Below, piece by piece: positions 39,669 through 49,613 of a stretch of 64,000 nucleotides of DNA. The translations under genes were made by a program, and so were the position numbers. A model generated the notes under the pieces. It did no database searches, was not told where the DNA came from, and saw only the letters and a program-made list of their open reading frames with translations. Source of the DNA: DATKAS01 sp963773315. Lineage in GTDB: Bacteria > Actinomycetota > Acidimicrobiia > Acidimicrobiales > DATKAS01. Position 1 is the first letter of the stretch; each line of letters opens with the position of its first letter. Location: the NCBI GenBank assembly GCA_963773315.1, contig CAVZAF010000007.1:124001-188000 (forward strand), in the 5' to 3' direction.

Positions 39669-40292
39669 GGGCCGCTCCTCGTTGCCGGGGAGAGGCCGAG
39701 TGTACGTGGAGTGGCCGCGGCCGCGACTCCGAACACCCGGCCGGCGCCGGCCCCGCGCAGCGCGCGACCCGCGGCCGACATCGTCGAGCCGGTCGTCACC
39801 ACGTCATCGACGAGCAAGACATCGCTGGCCCGGACGGGCATGACGGCGCTGAGCAGCGGCCCCGCCTGTCGCTCGCTCAAAGAGCGGCCGGTCTGCGGCG
39901 GCCCGCCCTCACGGCGGAGCAGCCGGCGGCAGGGCAGGCGGAGCCGAGCCGCGACCTCGCGGGCGAGCAACGCCGCCTGATCGAAGCCACGCTCGCGTCG
40001 CGCGGCCTGCGCTCGTCGGCACCCAGGTGACGACATCGACATCAGGAGCCGATGCCACCACGAGCGCGGCCATCGCGGCCGACAGCGACCTGAGCCCGCC
40101 GCGAGCGTTGCGGTACTTCAGGCCCGCGACGATGGCGCGCGCTCCCCCCTCGTACGACAGCACGGCTTCGAGGCTGTCGACGCCGTGCGGCACCTGGAGC
40201 GGACGTGTCGGCGGCACGAGATCCGCGGCACAACGCGCACAGACGCCCCTATCGGGGCGTCTGCACACAGGACAACGAGCAGTCAAGAGCAC
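39653..40292 (-). CDS. comF: ComF family phosphoribosyltransferase-like protein (one frame break near 40010)
   Basis: A ComF-type protein of about 212 residues after repair. The N-terminal zinc ribbon CPVC-x9-CARC (residues 7-10 and about 18-21) and SLEAVLSYEGGARAIVAGLKY are in one frame up to VVTWVPTS. The C-terminal part (RRERGFDQAALLAREVAARL; DVLLVDDVVTTGSTMSAAGR with the PRPP-loop) is in another. A single extra base between 40000 and 40020 accounts for it. ComF is needed for natural transformation in several bacteria and binds DNA-uptake partners; with comEA in the same window this hints at a competence set. Starts with GTG. Confidence 0.87.
40240..40263. repeat. perfect hairpin within the comF zinc-ribbon codons
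   Basis: CAGACGCCCC (40240-40249) and GGGGCGTCTG (40254-40263) are perfect complements around a TATC loop. It lies in the first 20 codons of comF, so the mRNA start of comF can fold tightly. An effect on translation is only inferred. Confidence 0.6.
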
Positions 40293-40331
40293 GCGCGGCC
40301 CTTAACGGGCCGCCGTGACGTCAGGCTGCGA

Positions 40332-40898
40332 TCAGGGAGTGGTGTCGGTGGTGCTGATGCCGCACACCTGCGAGAAGTACGCCTCGATGCGCGTGCTCGC
40401 GTCCTGGACCTCTTGGCCGCTGAAGCTCTCGAGCTTCGCGAGCGCCGCGGGATCCTGCGCAAGCTTGGTGAAGTCGTAGTTCGCCGACTCGAACACCGCG
40501 ATGAGCGAGGTGAACGCGTCAGACACGGTCTTGACGTCGGCCTTGATCTCGTCGGGAGCGCTCTTCTCGAGCGTCTTCAGCGCATCCTGCGCCTTCGCGA
40601 AGTTGTCCTTCAGCTGTGCAGGGTCACTGCTCTGACCGAAGTCGCTGGAGCCGAGCGTCTGATCGAAGCCCTGCGCCTGTGCGCAGAACTCCTTGCTGCC
40701 CGAGCCGGAGAAATTGGGCGCCGCCGTCGTGCCGGCCGAACCCGAGCTGGTATCGGCGGCGCCGGAGCTCGCGGCGGGCGCCTGGGAGCCGGAGCTCCCA
40801 GAGGTTGTGGCGGTCGCGCTGCCACTGTCGTCGCCGCAGGCGGCGAGAGCAAAGACGAATCCGACGGCGACCAGGAGGGCAAGAGGCTTTCGAAGCAT
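40332..40898 (-). CDS. lipoprotein, unknown function
   Basis: A 188-residue lipoprotein. The signal peptide LRKPLALLVAVGFVFALAAC ends in the lipobox LAAC (Cys at about residue 21). A Ser/Gly/Thr/Ala linker runs to about 65, then a helical domain with two Cys (FCAQAQGFDQTLGS and FSQVCGISTTD) that may form a disulfide. The helix AQLKDNFAKAQDALKTLEKS recalls small actinobacterial lipoproteins of unknown role. The ATG (MLRKPL) is supported by TAGCGT 8 bases upstream. Confidence 0.8.
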   Translation of the reverse strand: MLRKPLALLVAVGFVFALAACGDDSGSATATTSGSSGSQAPAASSGAADTSSGSAGTTAAPNFSGSGSKEFCAQAQGFDQTLGSSDFGQSSDPAQLKDNFAKAQDALKTLEKSAPDEIKADVKTVSDAFTSLIAVFESANYDFTKLAQDPAALAKLESFSGQEVQDASTRIEAYFSQVCGISTTDTTP

Positions 40899-40936
40899 GA
40901 GGTCAGACGCTACTTGTCGCAGTTGTCGATTCTGTG

Positions 40937-41767
40937 TCACTCGCCGAATCGGCCCGGCCGAGGGTTGGTGCCGGCGACGATGTCATCGGCACGCTCCGAG
41001 ATCGGCTTGAGGAACTCGGGGTGCGTCATCACCCAGAACCGATCTTCGACCACGGCGTCGTGCACCATCCCTGCGACCTCGGCGGGGTCCATCGCGATGT
41101 CGAGCACGCGCTTGAGCACGTCGTTGCGAACGCGCGCGTCACCAGCCGCCCGAGCCGGGTTGCGGAGGGTCTCAGGCCGGTTCCGCTGGCTCTCGAAGAT
41201 GTTCGTGCGCACGTATCCGGGGCAGAGCACCGACACGCCGACGCCGGCATCTGCCATGTCGAGCTCCTTGCGAAGCGTCTCGCTGATCGCGACGACCGCT
41301 GACTTGCTCGCGTTGTAAGGGCCGATGCCCGCGCCCGCGAGGAGGCCGGCGACCGAGGCGGTGTTGACCACATGACCCCCGTCGGAGTTCGCGAGCAGCA
41401 TCGGCAGGAACGAGTGCAGGCCGTAGATCACGCCCCACAGGTTCACGCCGAGCACCCACTCCCAGTCCGCAAGGGTCTGGTCCGCGATGAGGCCACCGCC
41501 GCCGACACCGGCGTTGTTGCACAGCAGATGCGCGGTGCCGAACCGCCCCCGCACCTCGTCCGCAAGGGCCTGCACCGAGGCAGCATCGCTGACGTCGGTG
41601 CGCACGCCCAGAACTGAGATCTCGTCCGCAGTCGCCTGGAGCGCGCCCGCCTCGATGTCCGCGATCACGACGTGCATGCCCGCATCGCGGAATCGAGTCG
41701 CGAGGGCCTTGCCGATGCCGCTCGCGCCGCCCGTGACGACCGCGACCTTGGCCGAGAGCTCTCGCAT
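40937..41767 (-). CDS. SDR family oxidoreductase
   Basis: A 276-residue short-chain dehydrogenase. The cofactor motif TGGASGIG is at residues 12-19, NNAG at about 90-93, and the catalytic Ser-Tyr-Lys set is in VVNTASVAGLLAGAGIGPYNASKSA (Ser near 143, Tyr-x3-Lys near 155-159; quoted in part). Asp at the end of strand 2 (VVIADIEAG) points to NAD rather than NADP. The substrate is unknown. The ATG is 8 bases past the ahcY stop, so the gene is likely the last in the ahcY transcript. Confidence 0.9.
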   Translation of the reverse strand: MRELSAKVAVVTGGASGIGKALATRFRDAGMHVVIADIEAGALQATADEISVLGVRTDVSDAASVQALADEVRGRFGTAHLLCNNAGVGGGGLIADQTLADWEWVLGVNLWGVIYGLHSFLPMLLANSDGGHVVNTASVAGLLAGAGIGPYNASKSAVVAISETLRKELDMADAGVGVSVLCPGYVRTNIFESQRNRPETLRNPARAAGDARVRNDVLKRVLDIAMDPAEVAGMVHDAVVEDRFWVMTHPEFLKPISERADDIVAGTNPRPGRFGE

Positions 41768-41775
41768 GCGCGCTC

Positions 41776-43236
<1,461 letters not shown>

Positions 43237-43247
43237 GGCGCCGGAGT

Positions 43248-44279
43248 CTACGGGCGCGCGAGCGACTGCTTGATGAAGTCGAGCGCGGCGATCGGGCCGG
43301 GGTCGACGCCGGCGTGGTCGGCCATTGCGAGCGACATCACGTCTCCGAAGAGGATGAGGTCGAAGAGCTGCGCGAGCGGCCCCTCGCCTTCGGCGTGCAC
43401 CTCTTCGATGGCAGCGACGACTTCCTCCTCCAACGAGCTCATGAGCTCGAACCGACGGGCCAGGTGGGGGTGCTCGTGGTCGTGGCGGAGGTTGACGATC
43501 GTGAGCACCTGCCGCGTCACGTCGCCGTGCTGGCCCCACCCCGCCACCTCGTTGTGGCACAGCTCGGGCACCCGGTTGTAGAACGCGGGTGCCTTGGCGT
43601 TCTCGTTGACGTCGTACTTCCACCGCATCGCGGCTACGCCGCCGATGGGGCCGGCGCCATAGACGAGCGGGACCGTGCGTCCGATGCGGCGGGCAAGCGC
43701 ATCGGCGGGGTTGCGCGCGGCTGCGAGCTGGTCGCGGCGACGCGAGAGCTGCTCGATCGCGGCCTGCACCCACCCGCGCGCACCGGGGAACAGCCCGATG
43801 TGCTCGAGCGCGAGGAGGGGTGGGACTGCGAGCGCGCCGAGACCCGCTCGTGGCATCGGGATGCCGGGTGGGATCGGCAGCACCGGTCGACCCAAGTCCG
43901 CCGCCAGTGCCGCGAGCTCGCCACCCTCGCAGACCATCACGACGTGCGCGCCGAGCGCGGCCGCTTCGGTGACGCCCTGGACGACCTCTTCGGAGTTGCC
44001 CGAGAACGAGAGCGCGAAGACCAGCGTGCGCTCGCCCACGAACCCCGGCAGCTCGTAGTCCTTCGAAACCGTGATCGGCACCGGGACGAACGGGCCCGCG
44101 ACGACCGACAGCACGTCGCCGGCGATGCCGCTGCCTCCCATGCCGATGGCCAGGATGTTGCTGACGCGCTCGCGCTCGGGAAGTCCGTCGATGCCCTGCT
44201 CGAAGGTCTCGGCCGCCCGGGCCACCTGCTCTGGGAGTGCGAGTGCCGCGTCCCACATCCCGAGCGAGTCGAGCATCAC
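43248..44279 (-). CDS. SIS-domain phosphoglucose/phosphomannose isomerase
   Basis: A 343-residue double-SIS protein of the bifunctional phosphoglucose/phosphomannose isomerase type. The first SIS half shows ILAIGMGGSGIAGDVLSVVA (residues 42-61) and LSFSGNSEEVV; the second has RTVPLVYGAGPIGGVAAMRW and the active-site region ENAKAPAFYNRVPELCHNEV. It would interconvert glucose-, fructose- and mannose-6-phosphates and feed the phosphomannomutase encoded two genes upstream. The start is GTG overlapping the Trm112 stop (GTGA), or the ATG one codon on. Confidence 0.88.
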   Translation of the reverse strand: MMLDSLGMWDAALALPEQVARAAETFEQGIDGLPERERVSNILAIGMGGSGIAGDVLSVVAGPFVPVPITVSKDYELPGFVGERTLVFALSFSGNSEEVVQGVTEAAALGAHVVMVCEGGELAALAADLGRPVLPIPPGIPMPRAGLGALAVPPLLALEHIGLFPGARGWVQAAIEQLSRRRDQLAAARNPADALARRIGRTVPLVYGAGPIGGVAAMRWKYDVNENAKAPAFYNRVPELCHNEVAGWGQHGDVTRQVLTIVNLRHDHEHPHLARRFELMSSLEEEVVAAIEEVHAEGEGPLAQLFDLILFGDVMSLAMADHAGVDPGPIAALDFIKQSLARP

Positions 44280-44512
44280 GAAGAGAACGTTGCCTGGAGA
44301 CCCTCGGAGGAAACCTTGGCCATCAGTCGATCGTGCTCGGCGTCGGTGACGGTCTCAGCCTCGTCGATGAGCATGATCGGGATGTCTTCGCGCACCGAGT
44401 ACCGACGCTTGAGGCGCGGGTTGTACAGCGAGTCCTCGTCCTCGAAGTAGTAGAGCGGGCCCTTGTCTTCGGGGCAGGCGAGGATCTCGAGCAACAGCGG
44501 ATCGAGGGCCAT
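44276..44512 (-). CDS. Trm112-family small protein
   Basis: A 78-residue Trm112/UPF0434-like protein. The conserved lead LDPLLLEILACPEDKGPLYY has only one Cys of the usual zinc site (C13), and the end has IPIMLIDEAETV, the IP-LL/MLxxEA signature of the family. Eukaryotic Trm112 activates methyltransferases; in actinobacteria this gene sits between the phosphomannomutase and isomerase genes as here. Loss of zinc ligands suggests a metal-free version. It overlaps the isomerase gene by 4 bases. Confidence 0.87.
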   Translation of the reverse strand: MALDPLLLEILACPEDKGPLYYFEDEDSLYNPRLKRRYSVREDIPIMLIDEAETVTDAEHDRLMAKVSSEGLQATFSS

Positions 44513-44525
44513 GGCCAGCAGTGTG

Positions 44526-45881
44526 TCAGCCGTCTGTGATCAGTGCCAACACTTCAGCGACGTGGGTGTCGCACTCGTCTCGGGTCGCGGCCTCGAGGTT
44601 CAGGCGCAGAAGCGGCTCTGTGTTCGACGGGCGGAGGTTGAACCACCACTCGCCGAAGTCGACGGTCAGGCCGTCGAGCCGATCCTGTTGGGCACCCTCG
44701 TATTGGGCGGCGACGCGTTCGATCGTCGCGTGCGCGTCGGGCACCTCGGTGTTGATCTCGCCGGAGTCTGCATAGCGCTCGAACGGCACGCGGATCTCTG
44801 AGAGCGGCGTCCCCAGGAGCGACATCTGCTCGAGCACGAACATGGAGGCGATGATCCCCGAGTCGGCTCGGTAGTTGTCCCGGAAGTAGTAGTGCGCCGA
44901 GTGCTCGCCTCCGAAGATGGCGCCGGTCTCGGCCATGACCTGCTTGATGAACGAGTGCCCTACGCGAGTGCGGATCGGCTCGCCGCCGTGCTCACGGATC
45001 ACCTCGGGCACGGCCTTCGAGCAGATCAGGTTGTAGATGATCTTCGCGCCAGGGTGCTTGGCGAGGATGCCCACCGCGAGCAGGGCGGTCGTGGTCGAGC
45101 CCGACAGCCCGCGGCTCTGCTCGTCGACGAGGAACACGCGGTCCGCATCGCCGTCGAACGCGAGGCCGACGTCGGCCCCGAGCTCCGCGACGCGCTTGCG
45201 CAGGTCGGTCTGGTTCGCGGGCTGGATCGGGTCGGCGGGGTGGTTCGGGAACGTGCCATCGAGCTCGGGGAAGAGCACGTCGAGATCGATCGGCAGCTTC
45301 TCGAAGACCCGGGGCACGATCAGGCCGCCCATCCCGTTCGCGGTGTCGGCCACGACCTTCATCGGTCGCAGCGCGCTCACGTCGATGAACGAGTGCACAT
45401 GGGCGACGAACTCGTCGAGCAGGTCGACGGTCGACTCGGCGCCACGCGCAGGCCGCGAGTCTCCGTCGCGCAGCAGGGCTGCGGTCGTCTGCTTGATCTC
45501 GTCGAGACCACTCTCGACGCCGACCGGCCGCGCTCCCGAGAGGCACAGCTTGATGCCGTTGTAGGCCGCGGGGTTGTGCGACGCGGTGAGCATCGCTCCC
45601 GGGGCATCGAGCTTGCCGGCGGCGAAGTAGATCATGTCGGTCGACGCGAGCCCGAGGAGGACTGCGTCGACCCCCTCGCGACGCACACCTTCGGAGAACG
45701 CAGCGGCGAGCTCGGGCCCCGACTCACGCATGTCGTGCGCGATCAGCACACGGGGCGCCGCGGCGAAGCGCGCGAACGCGGTACCGATCGCACGGACGAT
45801 CGTGGCGTCGATCTGGTCAGGGACGGTGCCCCGGATGTCGTAGGCCTTGAAGATCGTGTCGAGCTGCTCGGGCGTCATCAC
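44526..45881 (-). CDS. manB: phosphomannomutase/phosphoglucomutase
   Basis: A 451-residue alpha-D-phosphohexomutase. The catalytic phosphoserine is Ser101 in MLTASHNPAAYNGIK; the metal loop is LAFDGDADRVF (about residues 238-248); the sugar-binding loop is GGEHSAHYYF; and the phosphate-binding loop is WFNLRPSNTEPLLRL near the C-terminus. It converts mannose-6-phosphate to mannose-1-phosphate (and the glucose pair), for GDP-mannose and surface glycans. The GTG overlaps the stop of the upstream membrane-protein gene (GTGA), linking precursor supply to envelope synthesis. Confidence 0.95.
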   Translation of the reverse strand: MMTPEQLDTIFKAYDIRGTVPDQIDATIVRAIGTAFARFAAAPRVLIAHDMRESGPELAAAFSEGVRREGVDAVLLGLASTDMIYFAAGKLDAPGAMLTASHNPAAYNGIKLCLSGARPVGVESGLDEIKQTTAALLRDGDSRPARGAESTVDLLDEFVAHVHSFIDVSALRPMKVVADTANGMGGLIVPRVFEKLPIDLDVLFPELDGTFPNHPADPIQPANQTDLRKRVAELGADVGLAFDGDADRVFLVDEQSRGLSGSTTTALLAVGILAKHPGAKIIYNLICSKAVPEVIREHGGEPIRTRVGHSFIKQVMAETGAIFGGEHSAHYYFRDNYRADSGIIASMFVLEQMSLLGTPLSEIRVPFERYADSGEINTEVPDAHATIERVAAQYEGAQQDRLDGLTVDFGEWWFNLRPSNTEPLLRLNLEAATRDECDTHVAEVLALITDG

Positions 45882-48443
45882 CGGTTACGAGGATCGCGCA
45901 TGCCCGACGCGCGCCATGGGGCCGTCTCGTCGTCGACCCAGTACGCGTCTCGCCCGAACGAAGACTCCGCAGGCCCAGGCGCCGACTGCGGCTCGTAGCT
46001 CCACTCCTCCTCGGGTGGCGTGTCGGGCTCCCATCCATCGGAGCCGTTCCACTCTTCCCAGGTGTCCCACTCGACCGGCCGAGCGCTCGTAGGGTCGAGC
46101 GGCTCCTCCGGCTGCGGGGGCGCCGGGAAGACGAGCGGCGGACGGCGAGCGAGCCACACGACGCCGGCGATGCCGAGCAACGTGAGGAACATCGCGATGA
46201 GGTCGACCGGCGTGCGGCCGTAGTGCAGCGAGACGTGCGTGCTCGTCGGGATGACGACCATCAGGTTCGGTGCGACTCGAAATGGCCCCTGCGCGCCGGA
46301 CACCTGCCAGTTCGGGAAGTACGACGCCTTCACGAGCACGGGCACGCCGACCTTGTCGACGTCGAAGCTGATCCGGTCGTCGCCCGTGGTGATGTTCGAC
46401 ACGGCGACGGGGGGCACCGCGGTCTGCGGAGGAGTCTGCCCGGTCTCGATCCGCGCCCAGTCCTTCGGGCCGCTCGCGGCGAGCTCGACGTTCCACTGCG
46501 ACGGGTCGAGGAAGAAGTTCTCGGACATGTGCAGCCATGACTTCGCGTCTTTGTCGGCGCCTTTCACGACGACGGGCTCGTTCGTGAGCGGCGAGACGAT
46601 GTCGGAGTCGGCGACCTGGAAGATCACCCACGGCCCCGAGGTGGCGATCTCCGTGAGGTTCTTCTGCTGACGCGCTTCCTTCACCGCTGCGGGCGAGAAC
46701 GCCATGTAGTACTTCACGCCGAGAAGCTGCATGTACTGCGTGCCCTTCTCGACGTCCAGCGGGTCGTACCGCAGGTTGCGCACCGGACGTGACGGCGCGG
46801 CCGAGAGCGCCGAGCTGGTGAGGAAGTGGTACGGCGTCGTCGCCGAGGACTCGAAGAACAAGCCCTCCATCGAGTCGATGCAGCCGTCGGTCCAGAACGG
46901 GAGCAGCATCATCGCCATCGGCGTGCCGTACTGGTTGAGCTGCGCGTCGTACTCCCACTCGGCACGGCCGCACCCACGGGTGTCGCCGATGTTCTGCATC
47001 GTCTCCATGACCCCGCGGTACTCGCCGTACGCCGGCTTGCCCTCGTACCCGGAGTAGTTCCACTTGGCCCAGTCGTCGACGAACGCGGCGTGCGTGCTCG
47101 TGAGCCCGAGCCAGCTGTATGCGGCGACGCTGCCCGTCGAGGTCTGCTTCTGGACGATGCGGCCGCCGGGCAGGATGCGCAGGCTCATGCCGAGGATCAC
47201 GATGCAGATTGCCGCGCCGATGACCGGTGTGAGCGCAGTCACGAACCGCTTGGCCCGTGGGGTGAAGGCGCTCGCGCATGTGGAGGCCAACCAGAGCCCG
47301 ATCTCGGCGACGCCGATCGCGGCGAGCAGGTAGCGGCAGATGTAATAGAACGGCGTGAGCCGCGCGTTCCAGAACATGCTCTGCGGCCACACGATGATCC
47401 AGACGCCGTAGATGAGCGTCATGAGTCCCAGCCACACGCCGGTGCGGCGCCGCTTCATGATCGACGCAATCAAGCCGAGCGCGCCGAGCGCGAACAGCAC
47501 CGCGTCCCACTTCCACGTGAACGGGAACAGCATGTTCACGTAGTCGGTGCGCCGCTCGTAACCCATGTCGGTGAGGTAGTGGCGACGCATGAAGAACGGC
47601 ACGACCCAGAACGCGGTGAGCAACGCGCCGACTGGCACCATCGTCGCGAGCCACTTCAAGCGGCGACGGTCGAGGTAGAGCAGGAACCAGACGACGGTGC
47701 CCGTCGCCGCGAAGATCGCGACGATCAGGTGGCAGAGCACGCACAGCGCCAGCAGCACGGCCGCGAGCGCGCGGTGCTTTCCCGTGCGCAGCCCGCGGGC
47801 GAGCACACCGAAGTACACGAACGCGAGCGACAGCGCGATCGAGAACGAGAACTCGCCCGCCATCGTCGATGCGATGTTGCCGCCGTAGATCGTGAAGCTC
47901 TCGTCGAAGAGGAAGATCACCGACATCGCCGAGAACATCGCCGGCAGCGGGAAGCGCAGACCGCTCAACTTGCCGAAGGCCCACACTGCGATCGGGAGCG
48001 AAAGCACGCCGGAGATCGAGACCAGCTTCAGTGCGAGCCCGTAGGGCAGCAGGATGTTGACCAGCACCACAGCCAGCGCTGGGATGACCATGTAGAACTG
48101 GTACATCGGGAAGCCGGCGTACCAATCGGGCGCCCATCCCGACAGCCGCCAGTGCGGGAGGATGTGGTCGCGGCAGGTAGGCCGGGCCCCAGACGTGCGC
48201 CCCCATGTCGCCGCCGGTGGGAGTGGTGTTCGAGAACAGCAGGTTGGGATGCAGCTGGGCGAGGGTGAAGATGACCGACCCCACGACGATCACGAAGGTG
48301 ATCCAGCCCTCGATCGAGACCGAGCTGAGGCGTCCCGCGAGCTTGTCGATCCAGCCGGGGGACTCGACATCGGGCGTGCCGGGGCGCGGACCTTCAGGCG
48401 CGCGCGCTGGCTCGGGAGGGGTCTGCTCGAGGACGTCGGTCAT
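45878..48443 (-). CDS. large YfhO/GT-C-like membrane protein (one frame break near 48173)
   Basis: A polytopic protein of about 854 residues after repair. The N-terminal part (SIEGWITFVIVVGSVIFTLA; GGDMGAHVWGPAYL) is in one frame; the rest (RDHILPHWRLSGWAPDWYAG; FPMYQFYMVIPALAVVLVNI) is in another. One extra base at 48171-48175 explains it. About 12 membrane helices precede an outside C-terminal domain ending VKASYFPNWQVSGAQGPFRV, a stretch typical of YfhO/GT-C-like actinobacterial membrane proteins, then one last helix and an acidic tail. A role in polymer glycosylation is probable; donor and acceptor are unknown. It is co-translated with manB. Confidence 0.82.
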
Positions 48444-48509
48444 GGGTGTCCTGACATGCTTGCATCCCACCATCGGCCGCGAGCAGTCAAGGCTGGAGTC
48501 AACTGCCTC

Positions 48510-49214
48510 TCACCGCTGGGCGAGCAACACCGCGATCGTCACGGCGTTGAACCCCATGTGGGCGAAGATCGACGGCCCGAGCCGGTCGTAGCGCTGCACG
48601 AGATACCCCGCGACGAGCCCGAACAGCACGAGGGCGAAGGTCTGGAGTGGCTCGAAGTGGCCGGCTCCGAACAGCAGGGCCGAGATCCAGAGAGCCCACG
48701 CCTTGCCGGTCGTGCGCTCGAGTGCTCCCATGAGAAACCCCCGGAAGAACAGCTCCTCGACGATCGGGGCCCCGATCACGACGAGCAGGATCAGCAGCAC
48801 CACCCCGGCACCGTTGGCCTTGTTGGTGAGGTCCTTCGCGTCCTGCGAGAGGTCGCGGTGGCCGAAGATCCAGAAGATCGGCACGTAGAGCAACGGCACG
48901 AGCACGAGCTGCGTGAGCACGCCGGTCGGGACGCCGACGACGGCGTCGCGGGGCTCGACGCGCAACCTCATGTCCACCGCGAGGTCACCTGTGCCCTTGC
49001 GCCGCGAGAAGAACACCGTGCCGCCGACGAGGACGGCCCAAAACGGCACCTGGAGGGAGGCGGTCAGCCAGAGCGGCGGGCCCGGCTCGTGCGGCCCGAG
49101 GTGACCCGTGGCACCGAGCACGATGCCACCCAAGATGTTGCTGACCACGAACGCGAGGAACCACGTGATCAGGGCGTCTCGGACGCCGGGCGCGGTGACG
49201 GTTTCGTCGGCCAT
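48510..49214 (-). CDS. CPBP family intramembrane metalloprotease
   Basis: A 234-residue polytopic protein of the CPBP (Abi/CAAX protease) family. The catalytic EE is at 153-154 with R158 (IVEELFFRGFLMG), then His186 in LFGAGHFEP and His219/Asn223 in FAHMGFNAVT, the complete glutamate-type protease set. About six to seven membrane helices. The family includes bacteriocin-self-immunity proteins and prenyl-protein proteases; the substrate here is unknown. ATG (MADETVTAPG). It lies 67 bases upstream of the YfhO-like gene and 12 bases downstream of the DUF3499 gene. Confidence 0.92.
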   Translation of the reverse strand: MADETVTAPGVRDALITWFLAFVVSNILGGIVLGATGHLGPHEPGPPLWLTASLQVPFWAVLVGGTVFFSRRKGTGDLAVDMRLRVEPRDAVVGVPTGVLTQLVLVPLLYVPIFWIFGHRDLSQDAKDLTNKANGAGVVLLILLVVIGAPIVEELFFRGFLMGALERTTGKAWALWISALLFGAGHFEPLQTFALVLFGLVAGYLVQRYDRLGPSIFAHMGFNAVTIAVLLAQR

Positions 49215-49226
49215 GCGGCCTGCGAT

Positions 49227-49442
49227 TCAGACTGCGAGGGCGATGGCGCGCACTCGGCGATCGTCGAGTGCCCAGCCCTGGGGCGGTCGCAGCCGCTCGG
49301 CGTGACGAGCGCACATGTCGTAGGAGTGCGGGTCGCGCTCGGCGCTCAGCGGATCGAGCCACGCCGCCTGCGTGCCGTAGTGGTACGTGACCGTCGCCAC
49401 CGCTGGTTCAGCACATGCCGGCCGGCAGCACTGGCGTCGCAT
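49227..49442 (-). CDS. DUF3499 family protein
   Basis: A 71-residue protein of the actinobacterial DUF3499 family. It has the start MRRQCCRPACAEPAVATVTY, then WLDPLSAERDPHSYDMCARH and AERLRPPQGWALDDRR. The four Cys and two His (C5, C6, C10 and the DMCxxH pair) probably hold zinc. The function is unknown; in many actinobacteria the gene neighbours manB, as here. The ATG has TATCGT 7 bases upstream. Its promoter faces that of ftsH across a 27-bp repeat array. Confidence 0.87.
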   Translation of the reverse strand: MRRQCCRPACAEPAVATVTYHYGTQAAWLDPLSAERDPHSYDMCARHAERLRPPQGWALDDRRVRAIALAV

Positions 49443-49467
49443 CGGGGCGACGATACTTGCCGTCACC

Positions 49468-49592
49468 GGCGTCCTTGCGGACGCTGTGTTCGGCGGCGTC
49501 CTTGCGGACGCTGTGTTCGGCGGCGTCCTTGCGGACGCTGTGTTCGGCGGCGTCCTTGCGGACGCTGTGTTCGGCGGCGTCCTTGCGGACGC
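49468..49592. repeat. 27-bp tandem repeat (4 full copies plus 17 bases)
   Basis: Four identical 27-bp units (starts 49468, 49495, 49522, 49549) and a 17-base partial copy (49576-49592). Each unit holds a perfect hairpin, GCGTCC-TTGC-GGACGC, followed by TGTGTTCGGC. The array fills the space between the -10 of DUF3499 (49455 to 49450, minus) and the -10 of ftsH (49602-49607). There are no unique spacers between units. On the plus strand one frame reads GVLADAVFG repeated. Confidence 0.95.
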
Positions 49593-49601
49593 CTCGGGCC
49601 C

Positions 49602-49607
49602 TAGCAT
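49602..49607 (+). promoter_or_regulatory. -10 element of ftsH (leaderless)
   Basis: TAGCAT ends 6 bases before the ftsH ATG at 49614, so the message would start at the initiation codon. The matching -35 region falls in the last partial copy of the 27-bp repeat; no good TTGACA is seen there. Confidence 0.5.
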
Positions 49608-49613
49608 GGTCGC

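Noticed and set aside
45885..48106. A long second frame on the same strand within the YfhO-like gene
   Set aside because: Only its first 95 residues (beyond 48170) are real; the rest is out-of-frame Arg/Ala-rich sequence after the single-base break.
49468..49592. Possible CRISPR array
   Set aside because: Units are directly adjacent with no unique spacers, and no cas genes are near.
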